64,000 nt of DNA from Oreohelix idahoensis (Eukaryota > Mollusca > Gastropoda > Stylommatophora > Oreohelicidae): the NCBI GenBank assembly GCA_024509875.1, contig JAMPIV010006398.1:124001-188000 (forward strand). Direction: 5' to 3'. Positions within the stretch are counted from its first letter, which is position 1. Each line of letters starts with the position of its first letter. The translations under genes and the position numbers were made by a program. Shown here piece by piece: positions 1-11,286 of this stretch. The notes beneath the pieces are model-generated. The model made no database searches and was not told the origin of the DNA. It saw only the letters and a list, made by a program, of their open reading frames with translations.

Positions 1-239
1 CGAAACAAGAAAGTAAATAATCAACGAAACGAAGACAGAAATGAACAACACTATTAAAATGCGTAAAAAATCATTTAGCTGGATCGAAGAAAGAAACAGT
101 CAAAAAGGCTGAAAAAATAAGGCGTCATGCGGAAGTGACGTAGGAGCTAGTGACGGCTAAGAACAGATAATTGAGGAAACGAAACGAACCAAAGCAAAAA
201 CAAGGATAGATAGGAAAATAACGACAGAAGCCACCAGAA

Positions 240-1018
240 TTATGCAAAATGATGCTGGACATTAATCCCAGCAAAAGCTAAAACGCCCATTTGAAAAATG
301 AGACGATTCTCCAACGAAAAGCGAGTTCGGTCGTCGCCAATACATGAACGGAGGGCAGTGACATGAATGTCAGAGTTACCTGAATGGTCAGGGCTGTTGA
401 AGTGAAGGGCCACCGGTAAATGTTTGCCATGATGGATGTCATTCAAGTGCTCCCGAAACCTGTCTGCCAAACGTCTGCCAGTTTCACCAATATAGGTCAT
501 GTCACACCTCTTGCAGATGATAGCATAAATCAGGTTTCTGGATTCGTACGTGAAAGACTCCCCAATGGCAAATTTACCGTTCGGAAAGGAGACTGACTGC
601 ATTTGGAGTATAAAAGGACAGGTCTTACATATGCGGCGTTGGCACGGTTTAGTACCAAAGTGAGAAGGACTAGTTTGTCTCAAGCGACTATGCACAAGAA
701 TATCCCTAAAATTCTTATCCTTACGATATGCCAACAAAGGGGTATCACGAAACAACTCTCTGGTATCAGGATCGGAGTGGAGAATAGGCAGATGACGGAA
801 CAGAATTTTTCTCACCAAACAGTGAGGGTGGAAAGTTAAGACAAGTTTGAGTCTGTCAAATGTAGTAGTAGGTTTAGCAGTAAGTGCAACCTGACGAGTA
901 ACGGGACTAATGCGATTAAGGGCATCAGATAAGACTCTTTCAGGATAGTGACGTCGGTGAAAAAACTCGAGCATTTCTTGAGCTCTTTCAAGGAAATCAT
1001 CTTCATCGTGACATCAGC
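240..1018 (-). pseudogene. Penelope-like retroelement, RT-EN linker and GIY-YIG endonuclease (fragment)
   Basis: An open frame of about 244 residues carries the C-terminal part of a Penelope-like element. The reading frame stays open upstream of its first Met to about position 1018. Visible motifs are a cysteine cluster (CQRRICKTC) and the GIY-YIG core (LIYAIICKRC, then TYIGETGRRLADRFREHL), with the expected Arg in the helix and a Glu in LENRLIFQMG. In this family the endonuclease nicks target DNA for retrotransposition. No reverse transcriptase motifs are visible upstream, so the copy is 5'-truncated. A second copy of the same family lies at 57.6-58.2 kb on the other strand. Family assignment is sound; subclade (Neptune/Naiad-like or other) is not determined. 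Confidence 0.82.
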
Positions 1019-1024
1019 CAATGC

Positions 1025-1200
1025 AGCATTGTTCTAGTTCTTCTGAATATCTTTTGAAAACTCCCTGGAGGTAGAAGCATCATTATCCTTCTAACTACAA
1101 CTCTGCCAAGAGTAATCTTGTGCGAAGGTAGACACCTTTGAAGACCCACATCAGTTACTCTGGCCACTGTTGGACCACTACTGCATAGCTAGGTGGAGGC
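1025..1200 (-). repeat. Dispersed repeat, second copy at 61.1 kb
   Basis: Read on the minus strand, this stretch matches 61125-61300 read on the plus strand. Shared landmarks are TGGTCCAACAG, GGGTCTTCAAAGG, TCTACCTT and AAGATTACTCTTGGCAGAG in the same order and at similar spacing. It lies directly upstream of the Penelope-like frame and may be part of that element or an independent short repeat. No coding capacity was seen. Confidence 0.5.
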
Positions 1201-1329
1201 AACCCGTGACAGAGCGTTAGTGCAGTTATCACTTTATATTTAAGAGACAAAAGTCCATCGATTGTGTATTGAGTTCAGTTCAGATTGATACACGTTGAAT
1301 TTCCTTAGTTTTTCTTTCTACATAGAAAA

Positions 1330-1730
1330 CGTGCACTGGGAAATATCTTGACATGGAAAGAAATCAAGTCCAACACTCACATCAGAATCTTCACCTCAAA
1401 ATTCAAGTCAGTCCTTCCGCATGGCTCTGGAACATGGGAGAACAAAGTGACAATCAGAAAGATAAAGACTGGAATGAATTGGTGTTTGTGTAGAATGGAA
1501 GGATTGAAATTGTAAAATATGATCATTAATGTGGAACTGATAGAAAGAACCAGATACATTCTAGCGTAAGAAGATGCGAGGATAAGACACTACCCCTGGA
1601 CGGGAAATCGTTAAGAAAACCTGTTAATAGCAACAGAAGGCAGTCCCTGTCGTTGAATTCCCAAGATAAAAGACAGAGAGGGAAACCAAACAATGCACAT
1701 GGACAAGATAACTTGACAATGACATGAAGA
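1330..1730 (+). pseudogene. Degenerate C-terminal scrap of an RTE/CR1-type LINE
   Basis: Plus-strand translation around 1590-1690 gives RKPVNSNRRQSLSLNSQ followed by DKRQRG. This resembles the C-terminal tail of RTE-like LINE proteins (pattern: HTLRKP, then NSITRQSL, then a Lys/Arg-rich GKRKRGRP stretch). The same tail is recognisable in better copies at 54.7 and 57.2 kb. The copy has stops and shifts and no catalytic motifs. Assignment rests only on this short tail. Confidence 0.4.
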
Positions 1731-1959
1731 AACTAACGAACGCGTGTAAAAATTCACCATTGTCATATGACATGATGTTTTAATGTGTTTATGTGGAGAA
1801 GCTGAGCTCCTTGAGAATCTGACATTTATTGACAGATTGATAGATGTAAAGTTGAGCTGCATGGGGTGACTCAGTTTTCGTTCTTGTGCTAGCAGTGTGC
1901 TTTAGTTAAGTCATGCGAGTTTTTTTTTTTTTTCAAGGTCTCTGTGACATTGGCACTTC

Positions 1960-2035
1960 CACCTTCGTGTAATGCTTTTTGTTATCCTGCATTCGCCTCT
2001 TCTTTTTGTTATCCTGCATTCGCCTCTTCTGTTGT
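1960..2035. repeat. Short tandem duplication, 27-bp unit, two copies
   Basis: The segment CTTTTTGTTATCCTGCATTC plus seven more bases is present twice in direct succession. The surrounding 1.9-2.6 kb has no recognisable gene. Confidence 0.7.
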
Positions 2036-2639
2036 TGAAGGAAATAGTTATACAGCGAATCCATAGTCTGGTGATTCGCACGGTTTTATGTCGCTAGTTA
2101 AATGAAAATACGAGACGCGAATTTCTGTGCGAGAAATGAATGTCGAACATTCTGAATTCAAGTCTCGTATTTCTCTGCGAGAAGTGCGCGTCTGGGATTC
2201 TCTCATCTGCAGAATCTGCAACTTGTGTATGTGACAACTGACTCAAGTGGCGCCAATTATTGCGCTGGTTGCTAAATTACGGCTGCGCAACATTTAATAG
2301 ACAAGTCGTGGATGTGACGTGGAGGCTACAGAGATAAGATCAAGCAGAAGTTATAGAACAATGGAGTTCGCAGATTTTAGTGCAAGCTGAGGTTGCTAAG
2401 TTACCGTATGAAGAGAATTAGTTTAAAAAAAACACACACATACACAAGATAGCCAAAAGTCTTTTGATACCGTTGATGAAATAACGGATTACAGTGAGAT
2501 CACAATAAAAACAAAGTATTTGTTGTTACTGAGATATTACAGTTTATCCATGTTTCTTCACAACTATAGGCTACCATTACATTGCCATTTACGTTGGAAA
2601 CTTGTATTCTTGTACTTCTCCTTCTTCTTTGATCCTTCG

Positions 2640-2964
2640 CTGCCGACTGTCAAAGCAGTCAGTGGACATCACGCCTGCTGGCGTCTTGAAGGGAGGCAAC
2701 AAACTGCTTCCACTTTGTTCGGTCGGTGGCCATATTTTCGTATAGTGCCCCAGCTCTGGTTAAATCTTTGTATCTCGGCCTCCACAGTTCTCCGCCAAGT
2801 TGTTTTTGGTCGGCCTCTCTTTTGCTTTCCATCAGGGGTCCATAACATAGCTGTTCTTGTGATGGCATCAGGGTATCTTCTGAAGACGTGACAACCCAAC
2901 TCCAGCGTCTGCCAGCTATGATGGCGTGCATGTCTTTTTGGTTACTCCGAATAAGCAGTTCTTG
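2640..2964 (-). pseudogene. LINE 'A' C-terminus and 3' end, left part (split by LTR element)
   Basis: Minus-strand frames encode the C-terminal tail of a non-LTR retrotransposon polyprotein: ELLIRSNQKDMHAIIAGRRW, then WTPDGKQKRGRPKTTWRRT, then DRTKWKQFVASLQDASRRD. A frameshift near 2870 breaks it. The stop is followed by TCAAAGAAGAAGGAGAAG, a purine-rich 3' tail on the coding strand. The rest of the same LINE resumes at 11287, beyond the 8.3-kb LTR retrotransposon inserted here. A shorter copy of the same family lies at 31117-31350. Confidence 0.72.
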
Positions 2965-2969
2965 GTTGG
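2965..2969. repeat. Target-site duplication GTTGG, left copy
   Basis: GTTGG directly precedes the left LTR and is repeated at 11287-11291 directly after the right LTR. A 5-bp duplication is typical of Ty3/Gypsy integration. Confidence 0.9.
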
Positions 2970-5023
2970 TGTGGTAAAGTGGGATGATATAAATATTTAT
3001 AGGGACTTAGTGTACTGACTGAGATCAGCTGTGAAGGTATCTGTATCTAATATGTGTAGTGTTTTACAGATAACCTTACTTACTGCCACATATTTATATC
3101 TCAGTCAGAATTATTCTGGAATATTGTGTTGGCAACGTTATATGTCTAGGGTTATGCAAATGATGAAGTGTAAGTCACCACAACAACAACAACAGATAAA
3201 CAATTTAATTATTCCACCACACTTGACAATACTGTGACACTCACAAACAGTCAACACTCTAGAAGACTATCTTAAAAGATTCAATGATAAATTTCAGATA
3301 TGTACATATGTATTGATTTTCTCTACAATAGTGATCCTGATTCAACTACACAGTGAACCAGGCAATATAATAACATGTAATTTCAAATATTATGTACACA
3401 TATATAAATGTGGTCTTTGCATTGACATACAATATTAGTATTCTATGTGTGTGAGTTGTGATGTGGTAATATGAGGTAATACTGGTTTTGTTCTTCAAGA
3501 TAGATTCTTATTAGACATCATGACTGCATGTGCTTGTGTATGTTGGAACTAGTATTGGAGATGGTCTCAGTTCCGAATATTAAAACAATTAATTGCCCCT
3601 CTTTAATTAAGTTAGTGTCATTTACGAGGGGTACATAGTGTTGAGCTCTTTTGGCCACAGTGGGCTTAACTTTCGTGATGGCGGCAGGCAAGGACTCCTC
3701 TGCTCGACTATTCACTGTTTCTGAAGACACCTCACTGGTTACTATAGGGACCCAAGAGTATGCTGTCAGCCTCTGGATTCAGCAAACGCTCAGACTAGGT
3801 GCGGCTTCAATACTAGGACCAAAGTCTCACAATTCATGGAAATAAACACAGATACGTTGACTAGCAATGAATTCTGGCACAAATACTGGCACAAATTCCC
3901 ATCTGCTTATGTTCCAGGCTTTTATTTAGCAAAAATACGAGCTGGCTTCAACGCACTGTTGCTTTATCAAGCTTATTTGAACTAGTGGTCTCGAACTAAC
4001 GCTATCAATTAACTATATTAACCGACCTAACCAATCAGGCCATCTCTACCCAATCGTTTGAAAAAAAGTACTCTTACTTCCGTCTCCCTTGACAACAAAA
4101 GATAGCATTTATAGTCCGACTAATCGTGTTTAGCCTTACATATCATTCCATCCAATCAATTCAAATGTAACTTGTGGCCTATTTCCGTACAATGGTGGTT
4201 TAAAATTCTTTCACTGAGCGATTCTGATGTTTTTGGGGCTGTCTGACACCTTCACTATTTTCTTTTGCCTATAATTTATTAATTCCTGGACTATTTGCGT
4301 AACACTTAACATATTCTTTGTTAGCAAGTCTTAAGGAATCCAAATATATAAGTTTAATGGAGCTAAGTGGCTGCGTTCAAAATATGTATTTTCTAGGATA
4401 GTCGTGTAGTTGTTTTTTTTTTTATTTTTTATGTTAGAACCGCCACCTGTCCTGCTGTACTGTCAGACTAATGTCAGGATTTCGGACATAAAACAGTAGA
4501 ATGTCAGGTTTCCCAAAAAAGCGTTTTTCAGGTTTTTAAAACCTAACTCTGGGAAGGGTAGTGTTTTTATCACTGTCCGTCTGAAATAAAGTTAGTGCAT
4601 GTGGCCTTACACGCGTGTTAGGGGTGGCATTAATATAGCGAGACGCGTGTTTAGTGTTGCTTGTGTTGCTGCCTTCAGCCCTCCCTTCTTTCTATCTGAG
4701 TCCATCTGTTCGTTCGTTTTGGTAACGTAGTATAATTAATGTTAGGATTAATTTAGGTCATTACGCAGTGTGCCTCTCAATGTTTTTCTTAGAAATGCAA
4801 TACCCGTTTTAATGTGTTGTGGAAACGCTTGTATTTATGCAGTGGCTTATATTTAACGTGGAAACGTTACAATTTGCAGACGAAGCATAAAACAAAGGGG
4901 ATTTCGAGTACTGTCATTGTGACAGCACTGTTCTTTACCATTCTTCTTCCTTTTATTGAATTTATTTGTTAGGCTTTACATTTACTTTTAATTTATATAT
5001 GTGGATTAGAATTTCTCACGACA
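2970..5023 (-). repeat. 3' LTR of the Gypsy-type element
   Basis: The LTR runs TG...CA (TGTGGTAAAG ... CACGACA), 2054 bp. It differs from the right LTR by roughly a dozen substitutions and four or five small indels by eye (for example one CAA unit near 3181), so the insertion is recent relative to most of the window. Small open frames inside it (3031-3237, 3518-3730, 3651-3845) recur identically in the other LTR and are not taken as genes. Confidence 0.93.
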
Positions 5024-5040
5024 AATCCTCCCCTCTTAAA
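5024..5040 (-). promoter_or_regulatory. Polypurine tract
   Basis: On the element strand the LTR is preceded by AAGAGGGGAGGATT. This is the expected primer for plus-strand DNA synthesis, directly abutting the 3' LTR. Confidence 0.75.
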
Positions 5041-5093
5041 ACAGACGTTATATGTCAGTCTATAATTCTATATACACATAGAGAAATTTATTA

Positions 5094-7034
5094 TTATTTC
5101 TGGGGCTTACGGTGATTCTCATCACACGGATGGCGGCTTAAAAAATCCGCTCCCAGATTTGTTTTTCCACTTATATACTCTATGCAAAACTCATAGGGCT
5201 GGATCAATAAAGACCAACGGAGTAAACGAGAGTTCTCATGCCTAGCCTGTGCCAGAAACGACAAAGGTTTGTGATCCGTTTGCAACTTAAATGCCTTCCC
5301 ATACAGATAAATATTGAATTTCTTTATCGCCCATATTACTGCAAGACATTCTTTTTCGCTAGTTGAGTAGTTGGTTTCAGCTTTATTCAACTTTCTGCTA
5401 GCATATGCCACTGGGCTTAGTTCCCCATCCAATGCATCTGATTTCTGTAGCAGAGTTGCACCTAACCCAATATTACTGGCATCAGTCCTTACTACAAATT
5501 CCTGACTTAAGTCAGGTAGTTTCAAAATAGGTTTACTTGTGAGCTTTTCCTTCAATTCTTGGTAAGCCATTTCACATTGTGGTGTCCATGTAATTCGATC
5601 TGGGTGTCCTTTACGTGTCAACTCCGTTAACGGTGCACATATGGAATTAAAGTTTTTGATATACTTTTGGTAGAAACCACATAATGAGACAAAGGATCTC
5701 ACGTCTTTCTTGGTTTGTGGCCTCGGGGCTTTCTTTAGTTTCTCTAAATTTTTTGGGTCAGGGGTCATGTTTCCCTGATAAACTGTGTGTCCCTAAAATT
5801 CCAATTCTTTACATCCAACGCAACATTTGGTTGGTCGGGCTGTTAAATTCGCTTCACTAAGTCGATTAAACAGCATGTTCAAAGAGTCAATGTGTTCCTC
5901 AAATGTTTATGTTGCTATAAGGATATCATCCATGAAATTTGTAATGCATGGGTTATTCAGAGGGTCCAATAATTTTCTCATCATTCTAGAGAATACACTA
6001 GGTGCATTCTTCAATCCAAATGGCAATCTGTTAAACTCATAGTGTCCTTCTGAGGTACTAAAAGCTAGATATGGTCTAACCTCAGGCTTTACTGGAATTT
6101 GATAGTATCCTTTACTCAAATCCACTTTTGAGAAATACTTAGCTTTATTTAGTCTGGCAAACAACTGATTTGTATCCGGCAATGGATCCACCTGTCCTTC
6201 TGTAATAGCATTCAGTCTCCTGTAATCTATACAGAGTCTATGTTCTCCAGAGGGTTTCCTTAAAAGTACAACACTGGAACTATACGAGGATTCACTGTGT
6301 GAAATAATTCCTTCCTTCAACAAATAGTCTATCTCTTCCTTCAAAGCTTTCTCCTTAGCAAAAGGAATCGAATAAGGCTTCATACAGACAGGTGTGGGGT
6401 CTATCAGTTTCATATCATATTCCAATAAGTTTGTATGCCCCGGTCGGTCTGTTAACACCTCTGTATGATTATCTAGAACCTGTTGCACTCTCTCTTTCTG
6501 ATTTTCCGTTAAATGTGTACTGATTTTCACCTGTGCCGCTGTCTCACAGGGGTGTAATGGATATTCAAATGATGAAAGTGGGTCCTTCTTCATCTCCATT
6601 GCAATGGACAAGGTTAGCAAGTGTGTCTCTTCCTGATGTTCTCTTTCCAAATATTTCTTCAGGAGATTCACATGATAGATTTTTTCTTTCCCCTTCTTAT
6701 CTATCTTATAATTGGTTCTAGACACCTTCTCTAGAACTGTATATGGACCTTGCCATCCAATTTGTAACTTATTCTGATTTCCGGGCAAAAGAAGCAGTAC
6801 CTTCTCTCCCACAGCCAAATCTCTGTCTTTTGCCTTCCTGTTATAATAAGCAGCATGTTTCTTCCTGGCTTGTTTCAAATTTTCATTGGCAAGTTTCCAG
6901 CCAGTTTTTAAACGAGTGGTCAGCTCATTCACATATTGGTATGAGGATGTAATATTTTCCTCTGCCTTTTCATCCGTCCACGTTCGTAACAGAGTTACAT
7001 ATTGACCTTTAATTTTGTGGACCTCTTTGTCCAT
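5094..7034 (-). pseudogene. pol: integrase C-terminal domain, reverse transcriptase and RNase H
   Basis: One frame runs from 7034 to 5094, broken by stops at 5907-5909 (TAA) and 5793-5795 (TAG). In order it encodes an integrase tail with a GPF/Y-like module (GWQGPYTVLEKVSRTNYKI, ending YHVNLLKKYL), an RT domain (YSSSVVLLRKPSGEHRLCID, FSKVDLSKGYYQIPV, FNRLPFGLKNAPSVF, catalytic FMDDILIAT), a connection (FVSLCGFYQKYIKNF), and RNase H (FVVRTDASNIGLGATLLQ, TSEKECLAVIWAIKKF, LQTDHKPLSFL, NLGADFLSRH). RNase H is the last domain and the stop is about 70 bp from the LTR, so no downstream integrase exists. The frame overlaps the gag frame by about 40 nt in another phase. Confidence 0.88.
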
Positions 7035-9031
7035 GCACCGGTATGGTCTCTTCCACTCGAAGCTCTATAGTGATGATTTTTCTTCCCAGAAGTATCATGC
7101 ACAAATCGACCGCTACCAATTCTTTTCTTGGGGCTTTCTCCCCACTTAAAATTCTTGATGAGAGATTTCCTCTCTACATCCTCTTCCTCCAGTTTGCTTA
7201 AGTCCGATTGAGGGATTTTCGGCTTATCCTGGGGTAAGACATCTTTTTGCACTCTCCGCATAGTGGCCATTGTAAAACAGTTAAGTGAAGCTTGTCCGTG
7301 AAAAGGGGCTTCCCATTCCATTTGGTCCACTTTATCAAATTTATTTTTCTTCCTATTGTCAGGCCTACGATTGCCCCTTGGCGTGTCCAGGTCCTGATCA
7401 ATGTTCCCACTTGTGGGTGTTCCCTCATGTGCTATGCTACACCTTTCTACAAAATTCTCAATGTCCCATCTTGCTTTGGGCCAATAATAATTGTGAGCCA
7501 CCTTTTGGATGATGGTACCTATTTTCTCATGGTCCCCATCTGGTTTCACATGTAGGCTCCTTATTAATTCTGCCCTATATCTTTTTGGAAGTACCAGCTG
7601 TCCCTGACCTTTGGATCTAGCTCCAGTCTTCCTATACATCAACTTGTTTTTCATGTAAAAATCTCCCTTGCCTGGAGTTGTATGACCAGTTGACAATTTC
7701 CTAAAACAAGGCTTGAGGGTCTTATCCCCAGCCTGTGCCTTCCTCATTTCTTCTGGAGTGGTATCTAACATAATATCCTCCTCCTGTCTTGAGGTCGACC
7801 TGACCTGAAGGGTTGCCATATACACAGGTTTCCTTCTGCAATGGTCAGTGTCATGATTGTCCATCTGACAATTTTTACACCACCTTTTCCTTTGGTTGAA
7901 AGATTTTCTTTCATCATATTTCCTTTCATCGAATTGTGGGTTTTTATTTTTATTTTCATACCGTGGCCTATCAAATTGGTGCTTACCTTTGTTTTGATCC
8001 CTATGATCAAATTTATTAAAGTTCTGTGGTGCCCTAAAATTATCCACCTGTTTCTTTTTATTACCTGATACTTCTGCTTGGGCCGCTTGATACCTTTCTG
8101 CAACATTTAGCAACTCACCCAGTCTCTCTGCACCTTGTTCCATGAGAAACTTTCTCAGGTCTGGAGCCATGGACTCTCTTAATTGTTCTATAAGGATCAT
8201 TTCCTTAAGATCTTGGGTTTTCCCCAGAGAAGTCCATTTCTCCAAGTATGTCTCTATCCGTGCAGAGAACTGGTGATAGGTTTCACCTGACAGTAGTTTA
8301 GCATTCCTAAATTTTTTTCTGTAAAATTCTGCGTTCTTCTCATATCTTAACAAAAGAGCCTGCTTTAGCATGTCATAATTTTCCTGATCATCTCTGTGAA
8401 TTTTGGCAAAAACTTCATAAGCTGCCCCACGAAGTCCTTGAGATAACTTTAAGCTCCACCTTTCTCTCTCTAACCCATATGTGGTAGCTAATAATTCGTA
8501 TCTATTTATATAGCTCTCAATATCATCGTCTTTCTCAACAAAATGATCTAAATGAAAGTTCATAGCTGAGGTTGAGGCTCCCTGAGTAACCGTAGCATCA
8601 GAGGCAAAGGGACTGGCACCATTTTCAGGAGCATGGCCTTGAAACTCCAACTCCCTTAGTCGTAACTCATGTTCCCTTTGTAATCTTTTATCTTCTGCTT
8701 CCCTTTCTGCAGCTAATCTCTTCTCTTCCCTTTCTGCAGCTAATTTCTTCTCTTCTCTTTCTGCAGCCAATCGCTTGTCTTCTCTTTCTGCCTCCAATGC
8801 TTTAGCCTCTTTGTCAGCCTCAATCTGCAATCTCTTAGCCTCAGCCTCAATCTGCAACCTCTTAATTTCTTTTTCAGCCTCTAACCTTCTTTCGGCCTCA
8901 AACCTTCTTTCTTCGCGTTCAATAAATTTGTCACATTCAGTAGTGACATAGGTAATCATAACTTGCCCATCTAATCCCAACTCTTTTGCAGTCTGTACAG
9001 CCGCAGATCGAAATTTGGCCAGGTCCGCCAT
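6995..9031 (-). CDS. gag-like protein with zinc knuckle and integrase N-terminal domain
   Basis: Single frame of 678 residues starting MADLAKFRSAAVQTAKELGL. Residues of about 50-130 are a charged coiled coil built of EAEREEKRLAAEREEK-type repeats. About 155-330 is a helical capsid-like region (FVEKDDDIESYINRYELLA ... YHQFSARIETYLEKW). A basic linker and one CCHC knuckle (CKNCQMDNHDTDHC) follow. Then comes an integrase zinc-binding domain (RSLHVKPDGDHEKIGTIIQK, NYYWPKARWDIENFVERC). The last roughly 150 residues match no integrase core: no DDE catalytic motif could be found and no aspartic protease (DTG/DSG) is visible. A deletion or replacement between the zinc-binding domain and the integrase tail is the simplest reading. 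Confidence 0.82.
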   Translation of the reverse strand: MADLAKFRSAAVQTAKELGLDGQVMITYVTTECDKFIEREERRFEAERRLEAEKEIKRLQIEAEAKRLQIEADKEAKALEAEREDKRLAAEREEKKLAAEREEKRLAAEREAEDKRLQREHELRLRELEFQGHAPENGASPFASDATVTQGASTSAMNFHLDHFVEKDDDIESYINRYELLATTYGLERERWSLKLSQGLRGAAYEVFAKIHRDDQENYDMLKQALLLRYEKNAEFYRKKFRNAKLLSGETYHQFSARIETYLEKWTSLGKTQDLKEMILIEQLRESMAPDLRKFLMEQGAERLGELLNVAERYQAAQAEVSGNKKKQVDNFRAPQNFNKFDHRDQNKGKHQFDRPRYENKNKNPQFDERKYDERKSFNQRKRWCKNCQMDNHDTDHCRRKPVYMATLQVRSTSRQEEDIMLDTTPEEMRKAQAGDKTLKPCFRKLSTGHTTPGKGDFYMKNKLMYRKTGARSKGQGQLVLPKRYRAELIRSLHVKPDGDHEKIGTIIQKVAHNYYWPKARWDIENFVERCSIAHEGTPTSGNIDQDLDTPRGNRRPDNRKKNKFDKVDQMEWEAPFHGQASLNCFTMATMRRVQKDVLPQDKPKIPQSDLSKLEEEDVERKSLIKNFKWGESPKKRIGSGRFVHDTSGKKNHHYRASSGRDHTGAWTKRSTKLKVNM

Positions 9032-9212
9032 TTTATATCAGGTAATTAAATAAAATATCTAACTAAACAATATAATCTGTAATTATATATCCAATAGACA
9101 AAACAGGCACCAAGAGCTCAACCTTATTTAATTCCACCCAAGGATACCTTTTAACTTTTTATATTCCCTGAAGTGAATTACCCCCAATATTTATACTAGT
9201 AAGAGATTCAAA

Positions 9213-9230
9213 ATCCCGGACCGGACCCCA
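9213..9230 (-). promoter_or_regulatory. Primer-binding site, proline tRNA-like
   Basis: On the element strand, five bases after the LTR, the sequence TGGGGTCCGGTCCGGGAT begins with TGG (complement of tRNA CCA). The genomic strand TTCAAAATCCCGG resembles a tRNA T-loop and T-stem. The outer parts most resemble the 3' end of tRNA-Pro, with mismatches in the acceptor stem. The site is well placed; the tRNA identity is tentative. Confidence 0.65.
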
Positions 9231-9235
9231 ATATA

Positions 9236-11286
9236 TGTGGTAAAGTGGGATGATATAAATATTTATAGGGACTTAGTGTACTGACTGAGATCAGCTGTGA
9301 AGGTATCTGTATCTAATATGTGTAGTGTTTTACAGATAACCTTACTTACTGCCACATATTTATATCTCAGTCAGAATTATTCTGGAATATTGTGTTGGCA
9401 ACGTTATATGTCTAGGGTTATGCAAATGATGAAGTGTAAGTCACCACAACAACAACAGATAAACAATTTAATTATTCCACCACACTTGACAATACTGTGA
9501 CACTCACAAACAGTCAACACTCTAGAAGACTATCTTAAAAGATTCAATGATAAATTTCAGATATGTACATATGTATTGATTTTCTCTACACTAGTGATCC
9601 TGATTCAACTACACAGTGAACCAGGCAATATAATAACATGTAATTTCAAATATTATGTACACATATATAAATGTGGTCTTTGCATTGACATACAATATTA
9701 GTATTCTATGTGTGTGAGTTGTGATGTGGTAATATGAGGTAATACTGGTTTTGTTCTTCAAGATAGATTCTTATTAGACATCATGACTGCATGTGCTTGT
9801 GTATGTTGGAACTAGTATTGGAGATGGTCTCAGTTCCGAACATTAAAACAATTAATTGCCCCTCTTTAATTAAGTTAGTGTCATTTACGAGGGGTACATA
9901 GTGTTGAGCTCTTTTGGCCACAGTGGGCTTAACTTTCGTGATGGCGGCAGGCAAGGACTCCTCTGCTCGACTATTCACTGTTTCTGAAGACACCTCACTG
10001 GTTACTATAGGGACCCAAGAGTATGCTGTCAGCCTCTGGATTCAGCAAACGCTCAGACCAGGTGCGGCTTCAATACTAGGACCACAGTCCCACAATTCAT
10101 GGAAATAAACACAGATACGTTGACTAGCAATGAATTCTGGCACAAATACTGGCACAAATTCCCATCTGCTTATGTTCCAGGCTTTTATTTAGCAAAAATA
10201 CGAGCTGGCTTCAACGCATTGTTGCTTTATCAAGCTTATTTGAACTAGTGGTCTCGAACTAACGCTATCAATTAACTATATTAACCGACCTAACCAATCA
10301 GGCCATCTCTACCCAATCGTTTGAAAAAAAGTACTCTTACTTCCGTCTCCCTTGACAACAAAAGATAGCATTTATAGTCCGACTAATCGTGTTTAGCCTT
10401 ACATATCATTCCATCCAATCAATTCAAATGTAACTTGTGGCCTATTTCCGTACAATGGTGGTTTAAAATTCTTTCACTGAGCGATTCTGATGTTTTTGGG
10501 GCTGTCTGACACCCTCACTATTTTCTTTTGCCTATAATTTATTAATTCCTGGACTATTTGCGTAACACTTAACATATTCTTTGTTAGCAAGTCTTAAGGA
10601 ATCCAAATATATAAGTTTAATGGAGCTAAGTGGCTGCGTTCAAAAATATGTATTTTCTAGGATAGTCGTGTAGTTTGTTTTTTTTATATTTTTTATGTTA
10701 GAACCGCCACCTGTCCTGCTGTACTGTCAGACTAATGTCAGGATTTCGGACATAAAACAGTAGAATGTCAGGTTTCCCCAATAAGCGTTTTTCAGGTTTT
10801 AAAACCTAACTCTGGGAAGGGTAGTGTTTTTATCACTGTCCGTCTGAAATAAAGTTAGTGCATGTGGCCTTACACGCGTGTTAGGGGTGGCATTAATATA
10901 GCGAGACGCGTGTTTAGTGTTGCTTGTGTTGCTGCCTTCAGCCCTCCCTTCTTTCTATCTGAGTCCATCTGTTCGTTCGTTTTGGTAACGTAGTATAATT
11001 AATGTTAGGATTAATTTAGGTCATTACGCAGTGTGCCTCTCAATGTTTTTCTTAGAAATGCAATACCCGTTTTAATGTGTTGTGGAAACGCTTGTATTTA
11101 TGCAGTGGCTTATATTTAACGTGGAAACGTTACAATTTGCAGACGAAGCATAAAACAAAGGGGATTTCGAGTACTGTCATTGTGACAGCACTGTTTTTTA
11201 CCATTCTTCTTCCTTTTATAGAATTTATTTGTTAGGCTTTATATTTACCTTTAATTTATATATGTGGATTAGAATTTCTCACGACA
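9236..11286 (-). repeat. 5' LTR of the Gypsy-type element
   Basis: Right-hand copy of the LTR, 2051 bp, TG...CA, nearly identical to 2970-5023. It should hold the promoter for right-to-left transcription; no core promoter element could be assigned with confidence. The flank at 11287-11291 is GTTGG, matching the left flank. Confidence 0.92.

Larger units (their letters stand above)
2970..11286 (-). mobile_element. Ty3/Gypsy-type LTR retrotransposon with integrase before RT (Gmr1-like order)
   Basis: This is a complete element of 8317 bp: LTRs at 2970-5023 and 9236-11286, 5-bp duplication GTTGG on both sides, primer-binding site next to the right LTR and polypurine tract next to the left one. 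It is transcribed right to left. The internal order is gag with coiled coil and one zinc knuckle, integrase zinc-binding domain, integrase C-terminal domain, reverse transcriptase, RNase H, then the LTR within about 70 bp. Most Ty3/Gypsy elements have integrase after RNase H. The reverse order is known for the Gmr1 group. A recognisable protease and the integrase catalytic core are absent, and the pol frame has two stops, so this copy is probably not autonomous. It interrupts LINE 'A'. Confidence 0.9.

Noticed and set aside
1..240. Hammerhead motif at the 3' end of the first Penelope-like copy
   Set aside because: The minus-strand sequence below 240 shows no CTGAnGA core with a stem; the window edge may cut it off.
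3031..3845. Small frames inside the LTR (also at 9297-10108)
   Set aside because: They recur only because the LTR is duplicated; they lack conserved domains and are lost in the diverged solo LTR.
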